A stretch of DNA of 64,000 nucleotides, taken from positions 54,513 through 118,512 of the forward strand of contig JBOFIJ010000003.1 of assembly GCA_051650105.1 (NCBI GenBank). The letters run 5' to 3'. The stretch's first letter is position 1. Each line of letters starts with the position of its first letter. Positions 34,961-44,134 of this stretch are shown piece after piece. The stretch is from CAMWXW01 sp051650105. Lineage in GTDB: Bacteria; Desulfobacterota; Desulfovibrionia; Desulfovibrionales; Desulfovibrionaceae. The position numbers were made by a program, and so were the translations under genes. The notes under the pieces were generated by a model. It did not search any database and was not told where the DNA came from. It was given only the letters and a program-made list of their open reading frames with translations.

Positions 34961-37900
34961 ATGGAATATCATGGTATAACACAAATACGAGCGTCTGCTG
35001 GCTCTGGAAAAACATATACATTAACATCGTTGTGTGTAGAGCTTTTAGCAAAGAGCACTATGCAAGGAAGTGATTCATACGAAAACGTGTTATATAATGG
35101 GATACCATCGTATACATGGATGGATATTGTTGCAATGACATTTACGAATAAAGCAGCTCTTCAAATGAAAGAGGAATGTATAGGTAGATTGAAAAAAATT
35201 GCTTTAGGTAAAGAAGAAAATAGAGAAATGGGCGCGGAAAAAGCTCAACAAATTTTTACAAAAATATTGTCTCATTATGACAAGTTGCGTTTTCGTACGA
35301 TAGATAGCTTTTTACTACAGCTTCTTCGTGTTTCAAGTATCGATTTGGGCCTTTCAAGAAATTGTGATATTGTTTTAGATGAAATACAAGAAGAAGAAAT
35401 TATTAATGGTGCTTATACTCTTTTTATTGAAGAGGCACAAAATAATACGGCATATCAAATTTTATTAGATAAATGCTGGAAGTTTCTGCTGCGTGATAAT
35501 AACATTGCTTTTGGAAAAAGGACTATATTTCAAGAAAAACTATTTCCTATAATTAAAATTATGTTGGCAAATGGGTATTTTCTTCCAGAGAATATGCAAG
35601 GTACGTCTTTTATTGAAGAATATCAGGATATCGTATCATCATTATATACACACTATTCTAGTGCTACCTTAAAGAAGAAAATAGACGAGCAATCAAAGGC
35701 ATTATATAATTATTTAGAAAAGCATGATGCAATACTTTCTTTAGATGCACGTGCTGCAAAAGCATTTCAAGGCAACGCTTTTACAAAAAAAGGAGAAGCA
35801 TCGGTATATATACAAAAGAAATCTTTATTGGAATGTTATAATAAAAAAGCAAAGCCAGTAAGTAAAGAAGCTGAAGAATTATATAAAGAAATTACGTATA
35901 ATACGTATTTATATACAATATTATCGAAAAGTGTGGAGGGAGCGTATCGTATTGCACCTTTAGTAGAAATTGCACAATATATTATACAAAATATATATGC
36001 GTATCAGAAGCAACATTCTCTTATTTTATTTTCAACAGTTCCTAGAGTAATAGAAAACGTATTTACCAAAGTGAGTATTTCTGAGACAGTATGCAAGATG
36101 GGGTCTAAAATTCGTCATGTGTTATTAGATGAATTTCAAGATACTAGCAATGGGCAGTGGAATGCAATGCATACTCTTTTTTATGAAATACTTTCTAGTG
36201 GTGGGAGCCTTACCTATGTTGGGGATACAAAACAAGCAATTTATGGATGGAGAGGCGGGGACTCAAGATTATTTGAAAAAGTAATAGATATGTTTCATAC
36301 AAATGTTCAGAAAAAAACATTAGAATTTAATTGGAGAAGTGCAGAGCCTATAGTACGCTTCAACAATATATTTAGTCTTATGGAAAATAGAGAATATGCA
36401 CGAGGTATACTTTCTTCTCTATTCACACAAGAAGAATATGAATATATAGCAGTGGAATATCCTTATCTTTTAGAGGATGCTATTGTTGAATTAACTAAAA
36501 CATATACACGTGGTAGCCAAGAAGTTTCAGAGAAAACAATGGATAAAAAGGGAAGTGTCTATATTGTAGAAGTACGTGAACAAGATATTGGAGAAGAGGA
36601 TCATAAAACGATATATAATAGGAGAAGAGATGCAGAATTGCATGCACGAATACTAACTATATTAGGTGAATATGATCCTGAGGACGTGGCAATATTAACG
36701 AAAACAAATCAAGAAGCAGAAGAGATAGCATTATTATTAACACAGTGGAATATTCCATATATAACAGAAGGTAATGTATATATAAAAGATTCTAAACTTA
36801 TTCAGGATATTATCTCTTTTTTACGTGTTATAGAAGATCCATTAAACGATATTGCTTTTTGTTCAGTGCTGTACGCAAAAATGTTATTTTATTCCTTATT
36901 AGAAGAAGAAAAGATATATGATTGGTTACTAAAAAAGAGAACACTTTCTTTGTATCACGCTTTCAAAATAGATCTTGAAAAAGAATGGGAGCAATATTTT
37001 TCTCCATTTTGTGCTCTTTCTTCAAATTATGTACATACGTATGTACAAGGAATATATAAACATTTTCAATTATATGAGAGTTATCCACATGAAAAAGCGG
37101 TCTTAGATAGTTTATTAGAAGTTATTTATTCTGCTGAGAATAGTGGAGTAAAATCGGTAATAGAATTTTTAGAATACTGGGAACAGTATAAGAGTACATT
37201 TATTTTGGGAGAATCTTCTGTTTGTGCTATAAGTATATGTACTATACATAAATCAAAAGGCTTAGAGTATCCTGTAGTTATTATTCCATATACAGATGGA
37301 ATAAAATACAGGTCTAACTTGCTTCCTACAACAATTGAAGCACTATTACCAGAGAAAGAATATTCTCTTTTTACCGGTATTGCAGATATTCCTATACTAA
37401 CAAAAAGTGAAAAACCACATGAAATATATTATCAGAATCTACTTAGTGAAGCAGTGGAGCATATAAATAAGATGTATGTTGCATATACAAGGGCAAAATT
37501 AGAATTACATATTATATTGTATGAAAAACGAGGAAAAAACAATACATTATTTTCTTCAGCCAATGTTCTTAGATGGATGCTAAAGCAAGAAGATCTTACA
37601 TTATTTTCTGAGTATAAAAAGCAGGATTCTTATGGAGAAACACATATTTATGAATATAGTACAAAAGAAAAGACAGTACAGCATACCGTAGAGCCATTGC
37701 AAAAACAGGAGGAATATTATCCATATAAAACTAGAGAAATACAGGATGTAAAGAATATATCTTCTTGGATGCCAAAGATAACAATACATCATAAAGAGGG
37801 AGATAAACAAAATAGAATAACAGCAGTACAAAGAGGTGAGATGCTCCATAAAATTATGTCTTTATTATATTCACCAGATAACGAGCAATATGAACACAGT

Positions 37901-38269
37901 ATAAAAAGGGTTTTTGCGGAATATAGAGTATCTGTAGACTCTAACAAGATGCTATATGAGGATATTTATACAAGAGTGCAATGGTTTTTAGAACAAGAAG
38001 ATCTTGCCATATATACGAAGAAAAGCCTTGTAGAAAGAGATATATTATATAAAGAGCAATCAAAGATTAAGAGGGTGAGACCAGATAGTATTGTGGAGAT
38101 AGCAAATAATGAATACATTATTTTGGAATATAAAACAGGAAAAAAAGAAGCAAAGCATAAAGAGCAAATAGATCACTATATGAAGCTTTTTCGTGATATA
38201 AAGAACGTTAAAGTGAGCGGGGTACTTGTTTATTTTGATGAAGAGGAGATTGTTAGAATAGAGTTATAG
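34961..38269 (+). CDS. addA: AddA-like UvrD-family helicase with C-terminal nuclease
   Basis: 1,102 residues. AddA with AddB (or RecBCD in other bacteria) resects double-strand DNA ends for recombination. The superfamily 1 helicase motifs run in order: Walker A ASAGSGKT at 11-18, Walker B LLDEFQDTSNGQW, motif III/IV GDTKQAIYGWRGGD, motif V IHKSKGLEYPVVIIPY and motif VI YVAYTRAK. The last 150 residues hold a PD-(D/E)XK nuclease: GEMLHKIMSLLYS, RPDSIVEI and ILEYKTGKKEAKHKEQIDHY, with the catalytic Asp, Glu and Lys visible. There is no AddB gene on either side, so the partner is elsewhere or lost. The ATG at 34961 has no clear ribosome-binding site. Confidence 0.88.
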   Translation: MEYHGITQIRASAGSGKTYTLTSLCVELLAKSTMQGSDSYENVLYNGIPSYTWMDIVAMTFTNKAALQMKEECIGRLKKIALGKEENREMGAEKAQQIFTKILSHYDKLRFRTIDSFLLQLLRVSSIDLGLSRNCDIVLDEIQEEEIINGAYTLFIEEAQNNTAYQILLDKCWKFLLRDNNIAFGKRTIFQEKLFPIIKIMLANGYFLPENMQGTSFIEEYQDIVSSLYTHYSSATLKKKIDEQSKALYNYLEKHDAILSLDARAAKAFQGNAFTKKGEASVYIQKKSLLECYNKKAKPVSKEAEELYKEITYNTYLYTILSKSVEGAYRIAPLVEIAQYIIQNIYAYQKQHSLILFSTVPRVIENVFTKVSISETVCKMGSKIRHVLLDEFQDTSNGQWNAMHTLFYEILSSGGSLTYVGDTKQAIYGWRGGDSRLFEKVIDMFHTNVQKKTLEFNWRSAEPIVRFNNIFSLMENREYARGILSSLFTQEEYEYIAVEYPYLLEDAIVELTKTYTRGSQEVSEKTMDKKGSVYIVEVREQDIGEEDHKTIYNRRRDAELHARILTILGEYDPEDVAILTKTNQEAEEIALLLTQWNIPYITEGNVYIKDSKLIQDIISFLRVIEDPLNDIAFCSVLYAKMLFYSLLEEEKIYDWLLKKRTLSLYHAFKIDLEKEWEQYFSPFCALSSNYVHTYVQGIYKHFQLYESYPHEKAVLDSLLEVIYSAENSGVKSVIEFLEYWEQYKSTFILGESSVCAISICTIHKSKGLEYPVVIIPYTDGIKYRSNLLPTTIEALLPEKEYSLFTGIADIPILTKSEKPHEIYYQNLLSEAVEHINKMYVAYTRAKLELHIILYEKRGKNNTLFSSANVLRWMLKQEDLTLFSEYKKQDSYGETHIYEYSTKEKTVQHTVEPLQKQEEYYPYKTREIQDVKNISSWMPKITIHHKEGDKQNRITAVQRGEMLHKIMSLLYSPDNEQYEHSIKRVFAEYRVSVDSNKMLYEDIYTRVQWFLEQEDLAIYTKKSLVERDILYKEQSKIKRVRPDSIVEIANNEYIILEYKTGKKEAKHKEQIDHYMKLFRDIKNVKVSGVLVYFDEEEIVRIEL

Positions 38270-38773
38270 CAATTTTTCACGAAAGAGTGAAGATATGTTA
38301 TCTAAAGAGTGAATACTATAAAGGCGGGGGAAATAGTTTTACAAAGTATTTTTTCTGTAATGGGAAAGAACGTGTTGAGTGTATTAGTATAGGATAGTTA
38401 ATTGAGTATAGCACTAAAGAATATGAAAAAAGATAGCATGTTCTCTTCTATTTTTCGTAAATACTTATATATCATTAAATAATGGAGTATTTTTGTGCAC
38501 ACTATAATGGGAAATAGGCATAGTGTATAGAATTGTGAAATATGCTCTTTTGTAATGCTCTTCCAATAGGTAGATGAATTTATTATTTTTGGGGTCACTA
38601 TTATATAGTAAGAAAGATATAGTGTTATAAAAAGAAGACAAAGAAGTTTTTTTCCTAAAAGATGCAGTAGTGATAAAAAAGAATATAATAGTATATTTTA
38701 TACGAGATCATGTATTTTTCTATAACAAAAAAGCATTTTCTTTTGAATATGGACTGCAGTATCTTTTATAATA
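38270..38773. other. Gene-free spacer between convergent addA and lepA
   Basis: About 500 AT-rich bases between two converging genes. I found no credible gene and no classical terminator hairpin. Confidence 0.45.
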
Positions 38774-40579
38774 TTAATCGTCCAATTTAAGTGCAGCAAG
38801 AAAGGCTTCTTGTGGTATTTCAACATTTCCCATTCTTTTCATACGTTTTTTCCCTTCTTTTTGTTTTTCCAATAATTTTCTTTTTCGTGTAATATCACCA
38901 CCATAACATTTGGCTGTAACATTTTTTCGCAGGGGAGCGAGTCGTTCTTTTGCAATAACTTTGTTTCCAATAGCGGCTTGTATAACTATTTCAAATAATT
39001 GTCTTGGAATCGTTTCTTTTAACTTTAGACAAACAGCTCTTCCCTGAAAATAGGCTTTGTCTTTATGTACAATAATAGAGAGTGCATCCACGGGATCTCC
39101 ATTGATAAGGATATCAAGTTTCACAAGAGCAGATATTCTATAATCAATAATTTCATAATCCATGGAAGCATATCCTTTAGTATAAGATTTAAGCTTATCA
39201 AAGAAATCAAAAACAATTTCTGCAAAAGGTAATTCATATATAATAACGACACGTTCTTTTGTAAGATAGCGAATATCTTGTTGAATGCCTCTTTTTTCTT
39301 CACATAATTTAAAAACATTACCAACATATTCATTTGGTGTATGTATTTCTGTTTTAACATAGGGTTCATATAGAGACGCAATTTGGGTAGGTTCTGGTAA
39401 TTTTGAAGGGTTATCAATATAGAGTGTTGAACCATCAATATGTTCCACTTGATATATAACAGAAGGAGCTGTGGCGATAAGATCAATTTGATATTCTCTT
39501 TCAAGACGTTCTTGTATAATTTCCATATGGAGTAGTCCAAGAAAGCCACAGCGAAAGCCAAAACCGAGAGCCTGAGATGTTTCTGGTTCAAAAGAAAACG
39601 CAGCGTCATTAAGTTGTAATTTTTCTAAGGCTTGTTTAAGAGACTCATAATCATCTCCATCAGTTGGATACAAGCCACAAAAGACCATTGCTTTCACTTC
39701 TTTAAAGCCTTGAATAGCTTCTGTTGTCGGATTCTCGGCAAGTGTAATGGTATCGCCTACTTTTGCATGGCTTAATTCTTTAATGTTAGCACAAAGAAAA
39801 CCCACTTCACCAGCACTAAGAGAAGGGATAGAAAGTGCTTCAGGTGAAAAAACACCAAGTTTAATAACGGAATGCCTACTTTTGGTTGATAAAAATATAA
39901 TATCATCATTAAGGCAGAGTGTTCCATCCATAATTCTAAATAAAACAATAACTCCTTGGTATGTATCATACCAAGAATCGATAATAAGAGCCTTAAGTGG
40001 TGCGGATGGATTTCCAGTAGGAGGAGGAAGAAATTCAACAATTGCCTCTAAAACGGAAGCAACATTTTCTCCTGTTTTAGCACTTACATTAATTGCTATA
40101 GAACAATCTAAACCAATAGCTTCTTCTATTTCTTCACATATTTTATCGGGGTCAGCACTTGGTAAATCTACTTTATTGAGTATTGGAATTATTTCCAAAT
40201 TGTGGTCAAGAGCAAGGTAAACATTAGCAAGTGTTTGAGCCTCAACACCTTGTGTAGCATCAACAACAAGAAGTGCTCCTTCACATGCAGCAAGAGATCG
40301 AGATACCTCATAGTTAAAATCAACGTGTCCTGGGGTATCAATAAGATTAAATATATACTCTTTGCCATCATTAGCAGTATAAGGAATGCGAACAGATTGG
40401 GCCTTAATAGTAATTCCTCTTTCTCGTTCTATGTCCATTTTATCAAGATACTGGGCTTTTTGTTCTCTCTTAGAAACAAGGTTGGTGATTTCTAGTATTC
40501 TATCTGCAAGGGTGGATTTTCCGTGATCAATATGTGCAATAATACTAAAATTTCTAATGTATTCAATTTTCTGTGTCAT
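38774..40579 (-). CDS. lepA: Elongation factor 4 (LepA), ribosomal back-translocase
   Basis: 601 residues from the ATG at 40579, the standard LepA length; the frame is open 19 codons further upstream, but that extension has no counterpart in the family. LepA is a translational GTPase that remodels stalled or wrongly translocated ribosomes and helps 30S assembly. The G motifs are clear: AHIDHGKST (P-loop), RERGITIKAQ, DTPGHVDF and NKVDLPSADP. The LepA-specific C-terminal domain follows (GLLHMEIIQERLEREY; LLEKQKEGKKRMKRMG near the end). It is transcribed alone and leftward. Confidence 0.96.
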   Translation of the reverse strand: MTQKIEYIRNFSIIAHIDHGKSTLADRILEITNLVSKREQKAQYLDKMDIERERGITIKAQSVRIPYTANDGKEYIFNLIDTPGHVDFNYEVSRSLAACEGALLVVDATQGVEAQTLANVYLALDHNLEIIPILNKVDLPSADPDKICEEIEEAIGLDCSIAINVSAKTGENVASVLEAIVEFLPPPTGNPSAPLKALIIDSWYDTYQGVIVLFRIMDGTLCLNDDIIFLSTKSRHSVIKLGVFSPEALSIPSLSAGEVGFLCANIKELSHAKVGDTITLAENPTTEAIQGFKEVKAMVFCGLYPTDGDDYESLKQALEKLQLNDAAFSFEPETSQALGFGFRCGFLGLLHMEIIQERLEREYQIDLIATAPSVIYQVEHIDGSTLYIDNPSKLPEPTQIASLYEPYVKTEIHTPNEYVGNVFKLCEEKRGIQQDIRYLTKERVVIIYELPFAEIVFDFFDKLKSYTKGYASMDYEIIDYRISALVKLDILINGDPVDALSIIVHKDKAYFQGRAVCLKLKETIPRQLFEIVIQAAIGNKVIAKERLAPLRKNVTAKCYGGDITRKRKLLEKQKEGKKRMKRMGNVEIPQEAFLAALKLDD

Positions 40580-41028
40580 AATAGAGGTAATCCTTGTGTG
40601 CTCGTTATACCAAAAAGGCATTCTAGCATTTTTCATTTTTCATAGCAATAAGAATGTATTTGTTCTCTATAAGAGTATTAATATTGATAAAAAGTGATGT
40701 TTATGTGTAATAGTATACAAGAATTGTTATTTATATAAGAGATGCTTTTTATGTTATTTCCTAGTATTCCACTATGTATTATATTTTTAATACCATGGTT
40801 TAGAGTATATTGAGGACTATTCTTTTTTTGTATGATATTCTTATGATATATAGCATGCTGTTTTAGAAAAAAATAGTATGCATAATTTCTAAGGTGTTTA
40901 TGCCAGAGAAGCTTATAATGATCACTATTATTATGTGATGTGGTATTCATGTACAAAGAGCATTAGGGTGAAAGGATAGTATTTTGCAAGAAAATTATCT
41001 CATCTTTACAAACAATGGAGGAAAAGGT
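40580..41028. other. Spacer upstream of lepA
   Basis: About 450 AT-rich bases that must carry the leftward lepA promoter and the rightward promoter of the small ORF at 41029. No further gene or strong repeat is visible. Confidence 0.4.
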
Positions 41029-41136
41029 ATGGATATGTTCTATTTCATGAAAGAGGACGCGGTGTAGATGATTTCACTTATTATTGTATCTATATGTGTA
41101 GGAATATTATTTGTGTTTTTTTGGTATAAAAAATAA
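41029..41136 (+). CDS. Tiny single-span membrane peptide ORF with an in-frame TAG
   Basis: A perfect GGAGG at 41017-41021 stands seven bases before the ATG at 41029. Twelve codons (MDMFYFMKEDAV) are followed by TAG at 41065-41067, then directly by ATG in the same frame and 22 codons, MISLIIVSICVGILFVFFWYKK, ending in TAA. The second part is one hydrophobic helix with a positive end, typical of small accessory membrane proteins. Three readings are possible: a 36-residue protein broken by a nonsense mutation, two tiny peptides with coupled translation (TAGATG), or readthrough. I do not recognise the family, and no neighbour hints at its partner. Confidence 0.4.
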
Positions 41137-41732
41137 GAATTCCAAAATAGATAATGAGAGTATAGTCATTATTATTATGACAGTGAATTCTTTTGACGAC
41201 GATATTATACGCAATGTTCACCTAATGGGTTATATAATATACTGATAGATGAGATGCCTATTTCATCAACAATGTGCTAGCCTTACGTTGTAATTGTATA
41301 TTGTTTCCTTTGTTTTTTATATCTATTTTGCTATAGTTCTCTGCCCACACTAGATACTAGTATCAACCTTCTAGCTGAATATTCCGTTATCATATAATAT
41401 AAGAAATGTTTTACGACAAAATTATATTCAAAAGTGGTATGTTGCGAAATAAGAATATAATTCGTTTACTTATTTTAAGAAAGATTAAACATTCAGCGTG
41501 CCTTTCGAATTCTACAGGAGCAATAGTTCATGATATTCTGTTAAGAACTATGTACCAATACTAATACTAATACACTAAAAATAACTTGTGATACTAGCAG
41601 AGCCTGTGAGAATATTATATATATTCATTTTCTTTGTAGTTAGTATGTGCAAGATTTTTGTATAAAAGTAGTTTATTGCGTAACATTGTTCTCATGGTGA
41701 GAGAAATACTATATGATTCCATAAGAAGGCTT
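41137..41732. other. Gene-free spacer
   Basis: About 600 AT-rich bases between the small ORF and the 3' end of the leftward rfbH gene. No credible gene, terminator or relic of a known family was identified. Confidence 0.45.
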
Positions 41733-43085
41733 TTATTGGTATTTTTTAATAAATGTATGAATGCAAGCAGATGTTCTTCCAAGTTCTTTTTCACTTAACT
41801 CTGGAAATATGCCAACCCAAAACGTATTATTCATAATAAAATCAGTATTCGGTAGCATTTTATAGTGCTCATCTGTTATCGTATTTGATGTTATAGAGGG
41901 TAAATGTGCAATTTTAACGAGCACTTCATTATTTAGTAACATTGGTTGTCGTAAAATATTACCAGCAAAAAGTTGGCGTGTCCCCACACCATTTTCTTCT
42001 AAATATTCAACAAGTTGTTGTTTTGTAAATGGGGCATTTTCTTTTACAGAAAGTAAAAAACCAAACCATGAGGGGTGAACATTATGAGGTACAGTTGGTA
42101 TAATAAGATACTCATGTAAATCTGCCAATTGCGCGAGTAAATAATGTGCATTTTGTGTACGTTTTGTGATAAATGCAGGGAGCTTTTTTATTTGAGAAAT
42201 GCCAAGAGCGGCTTGCCAATCCGTGATCTTTAAATTAAATCCAATATGTGAATATGTATATTTATGATCATATCCAGAAGGCAAATTACCTAACGATAAA
42301 GAGAATCGCCGAGCACAGGTATTATCTTTGCCTGAGGGGCACCAACAATCTCTTCCCCAGTCGCGAAAAGAGAGTATAATTTTGTACAGTGCGGAATCGT
42401 TTGTCACAACAGCGCCACCTTCTCCCATTGTTATATGATGAGCTGGATAAAAACTATATGTTCCTATGTGTCCTATAGTTCCCAATTTTTTTCCATTAAA
42501 TTCAGCACCTAATGCATCACAGGAATCTTCAATGAGCCAGAGATTATATTTTTTACAAAGCTCCACAACAACATCAAATTGCAAAGTAGAACCTAATGTA
42601 TGGGCAATCATAATTGCTTTTGTTTTATTGGTAATAGATTCCTCTATTTTTGAAGTATCGATATTGTATGTTTCAAGTTCACAGTCTACAAAAACAGGAA
42701 TGAGTCCTTGTTGAATAATAGGGTTAACTGTTGTTGGAAAACAAGCTGCAACAGTAATAACTTCGTCTCCTTTTTTTAATCGTTTATCTCCCAATTTATA
42801 CGATGTTAGTGCTGATAATGCTAGTAAATTTGCACTAGAACCTGAATTTGTTGAAAGTGCATGTCGTATGCCCAAATAGTTTGCTAAAGAATGTTCAAAT
42901 TCATCATTGAATCTGCCTGTTGTAAGCCACATATCTAAGGATGCTTCAATCATATTAAGTAAATCACTTTCATCTAATACTTTTCCAGAAGCTGGTATAT
43001 AGTTGAATGTACGTTCTTTAGCATATACATGTTGATAATATTCTTTTGCACTATCAATAACATTTTGTCTTAATTTTTGTTCCAT
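41733..43085 (-). CDS. rfbH: CDP-4-dehydro-6-deoxyglucose 3-dehydratase (RfbH/E1)
   Basis: 450 residues from the ATG at 43085, which has GAAGGA upstream; the frame is open further but lies inside rfbG. This enzyme, a DegT/DnrJ/EryC1-fold protein using pyridoxamine phosphate and a [2Fe-2S] cluster, removes the C3 hydroxyl of CDP-6-deoxy-4-ketoglucose on the way to 3,6-dideoxyhexoses of O-antigens. The usual PLP lysine is replaced by histidine (His217 in FYPAHHITMGEGGAV), which is diagnostic for E1. Cluster cysteines are visible as Cys189 (EDSCDALG) and the RDCWC...NTC cluster near 250. It overlaps the upstream rfbG by 16 bases, so the two are translated together. Confidence 0.93.
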   Translation of the reverse strand: MEQKLRQNVIDSAKEYYQHVYAKERTFNYIPASGKVLDESDLLNMIEASLDMWLTTGRFNDEFEHSLANYLGIRHALSTNSGSSANLLALSALTSYKLGDKRLKKGDEVITVAACFPTTVNPIIQQGLIPVFVDCELETYNIDTSKIEESITNKTKAIMIAHTLGSTLQFDVVVELCKKYNLWLIEDSCDALGAEFNGKKLGTIGHIGTYSFYPAHHITMGEGGAVVTNDSALYKIILSFRDWGRDCWCPSGKDNTCARRFSLSLGNLPSGYDHKYTYSHIGFNLKITDWQAALGISQIKKLPAFITKRTQNAHYLLAQLADLHEYLIIPTVPHNVHPSWFGFLLSVKENAPFTKQQLVEYLEENGVGTRQLFAGNILRQPMLLNNEVLVKIAHLPSITSNTITDEHYKMLPNTDFIMNNTFWVGIFPELSEKELGRTSACIHTFIKKYQ

Positions 43086-44134
43086 TGTGCATCCTTCATA
43101 AAATCTTCTATCTGTCTTTGTGTAAATGTGAGCATAGTTGTTCTGGCATAAAAGCATTTATACCACTCTGCTGTTTTTCTTAGTGCCTCATCAAGATTAT
43201 ATGTTGGAAACCACCCTAATATTTCCTTTGCTCTATCAATATTGAGCATTAAAAGAGATGCTTCGTGTACGGTATCTTTTTTATATACTATATTTTCTGT
43301 TTTTCCCCAATAATGGGCAAATTTTTGTATAACTTCAAGCACAGTGCAAACACTATCTTCATTTGGACCAAAGTTGAAAGCATTGGCATATTCCTGTGGA
43401 TCCTCAAGTAATTTTTTTCCTAAAAGTAAGTATCCTGAAAGTGGTTCTAAGACATGTTGCCAGGGACGAATAGCTTCGGGTTTTCTTATTTCAATGGTAG
43501 TATTATTGTTTAGTGCTCTTACACAGTCTGGTAACAGTCTATCTTTAGCCCAGTCGCCTCCACCAATAACATTACCAGCACGAGCAGTTGCCATTGCATA
43601 AGGAAGGCCATTTTGTAAAAAAGATTGTCTATAAGACGATGACATGATTTCTACACAGGCCTTTGAAGAAGAATACATATCATAACCCCCCATAGGGTCA
43701 TCTTCTTTGTATCCATAAACAAATTCTTTGTTTTCGTAGCATTTATCGGTTGTGATATTCACAAAAGCTTTTACAGAAGGTATTTTGCGTGCTGCTTCAA
43801 GCACATTTAAGGTGCCAAGTACATTTGTTTGATACGTTAGAACAGGTTCATAATATGACATTCTAACAAGGGGTTGTGCTGCAAGATGAAATACGATATC
43901 AGGTTGAAAATGAGACATAGAATTTTCTAGTTTTTCAGTATCAAGAATATTTCCATATATACCGTTTTGCCCTAGAGCTCTATGTAATGAAGGCTCTGTG
44001 TCTGGCGCTAAAGAATAGCCCATAACATCGGCGTGAAGCATAGTAAGCCACAGTGCAAGCCAAGATCCTTTAAATCCTGTATGTCCTGTTAAAAAGACTT
44101 TTTTATTTTTATAAATAGCAGTAAACATATCCAT
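43070..44134 (-). CDS. rfbG: CDP-glucose 4,6-dehydratase
   Basis: 354 residues of the short-chain dehydrogenase/reductase superfamily. It converts CDP-D-glucose to CDP-4-keto-6-deoxyglucose with bound NAD. The Rossmann motif GHTGFKGSW is at 17-25, FHLAAQPLVRMSY follows, the catalytic Thr sits in VNITTDKCYEN and the YxxxK pair in DMYSSSKAC; the arginine-rich RPWQHVLEPLSGYL near 220 is typical of this branch. It supplies the substrate for RfbH, whose gene overlaps its end. RfbF, the CDP-glucose maker, is not in view, nor are the reductase or epimerase genes that usually follow. A second ATG two codons in is an alternative start. Confidence 0.93.
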   Translation of the reverse strand: MDMFTAIYKNKKVFLTGHTGFKGSWLALWLTMLHADVMGYSLAPDTEPSLHRALGQNGIYGNILDTEKLENSMSHFQPDIVFHLAAQPLVRMSYYEPVLTYQTNVLGTLNVLEAARKIPSVKAFVNITTDKCYENKEFVYGYKEDDPMGGYDMYSSSKACVEIMSSSYRQSFLQNGLPYAMATARAGNVIGGGDWAKDRLLPDCVRALNNNTTIEIRKPEAIRPWQHVLEPLSGYLLLGKKLLEDPQEYANAFNFGPNEDSVCTVLEVIQKFAHYWGKTENIVYKKDTVHEASLLMLNIDRAKEILGWFPTYNLDEALRKTAEWYKCFYARTTMLTFTQRQIEDFMKDAQWNKN

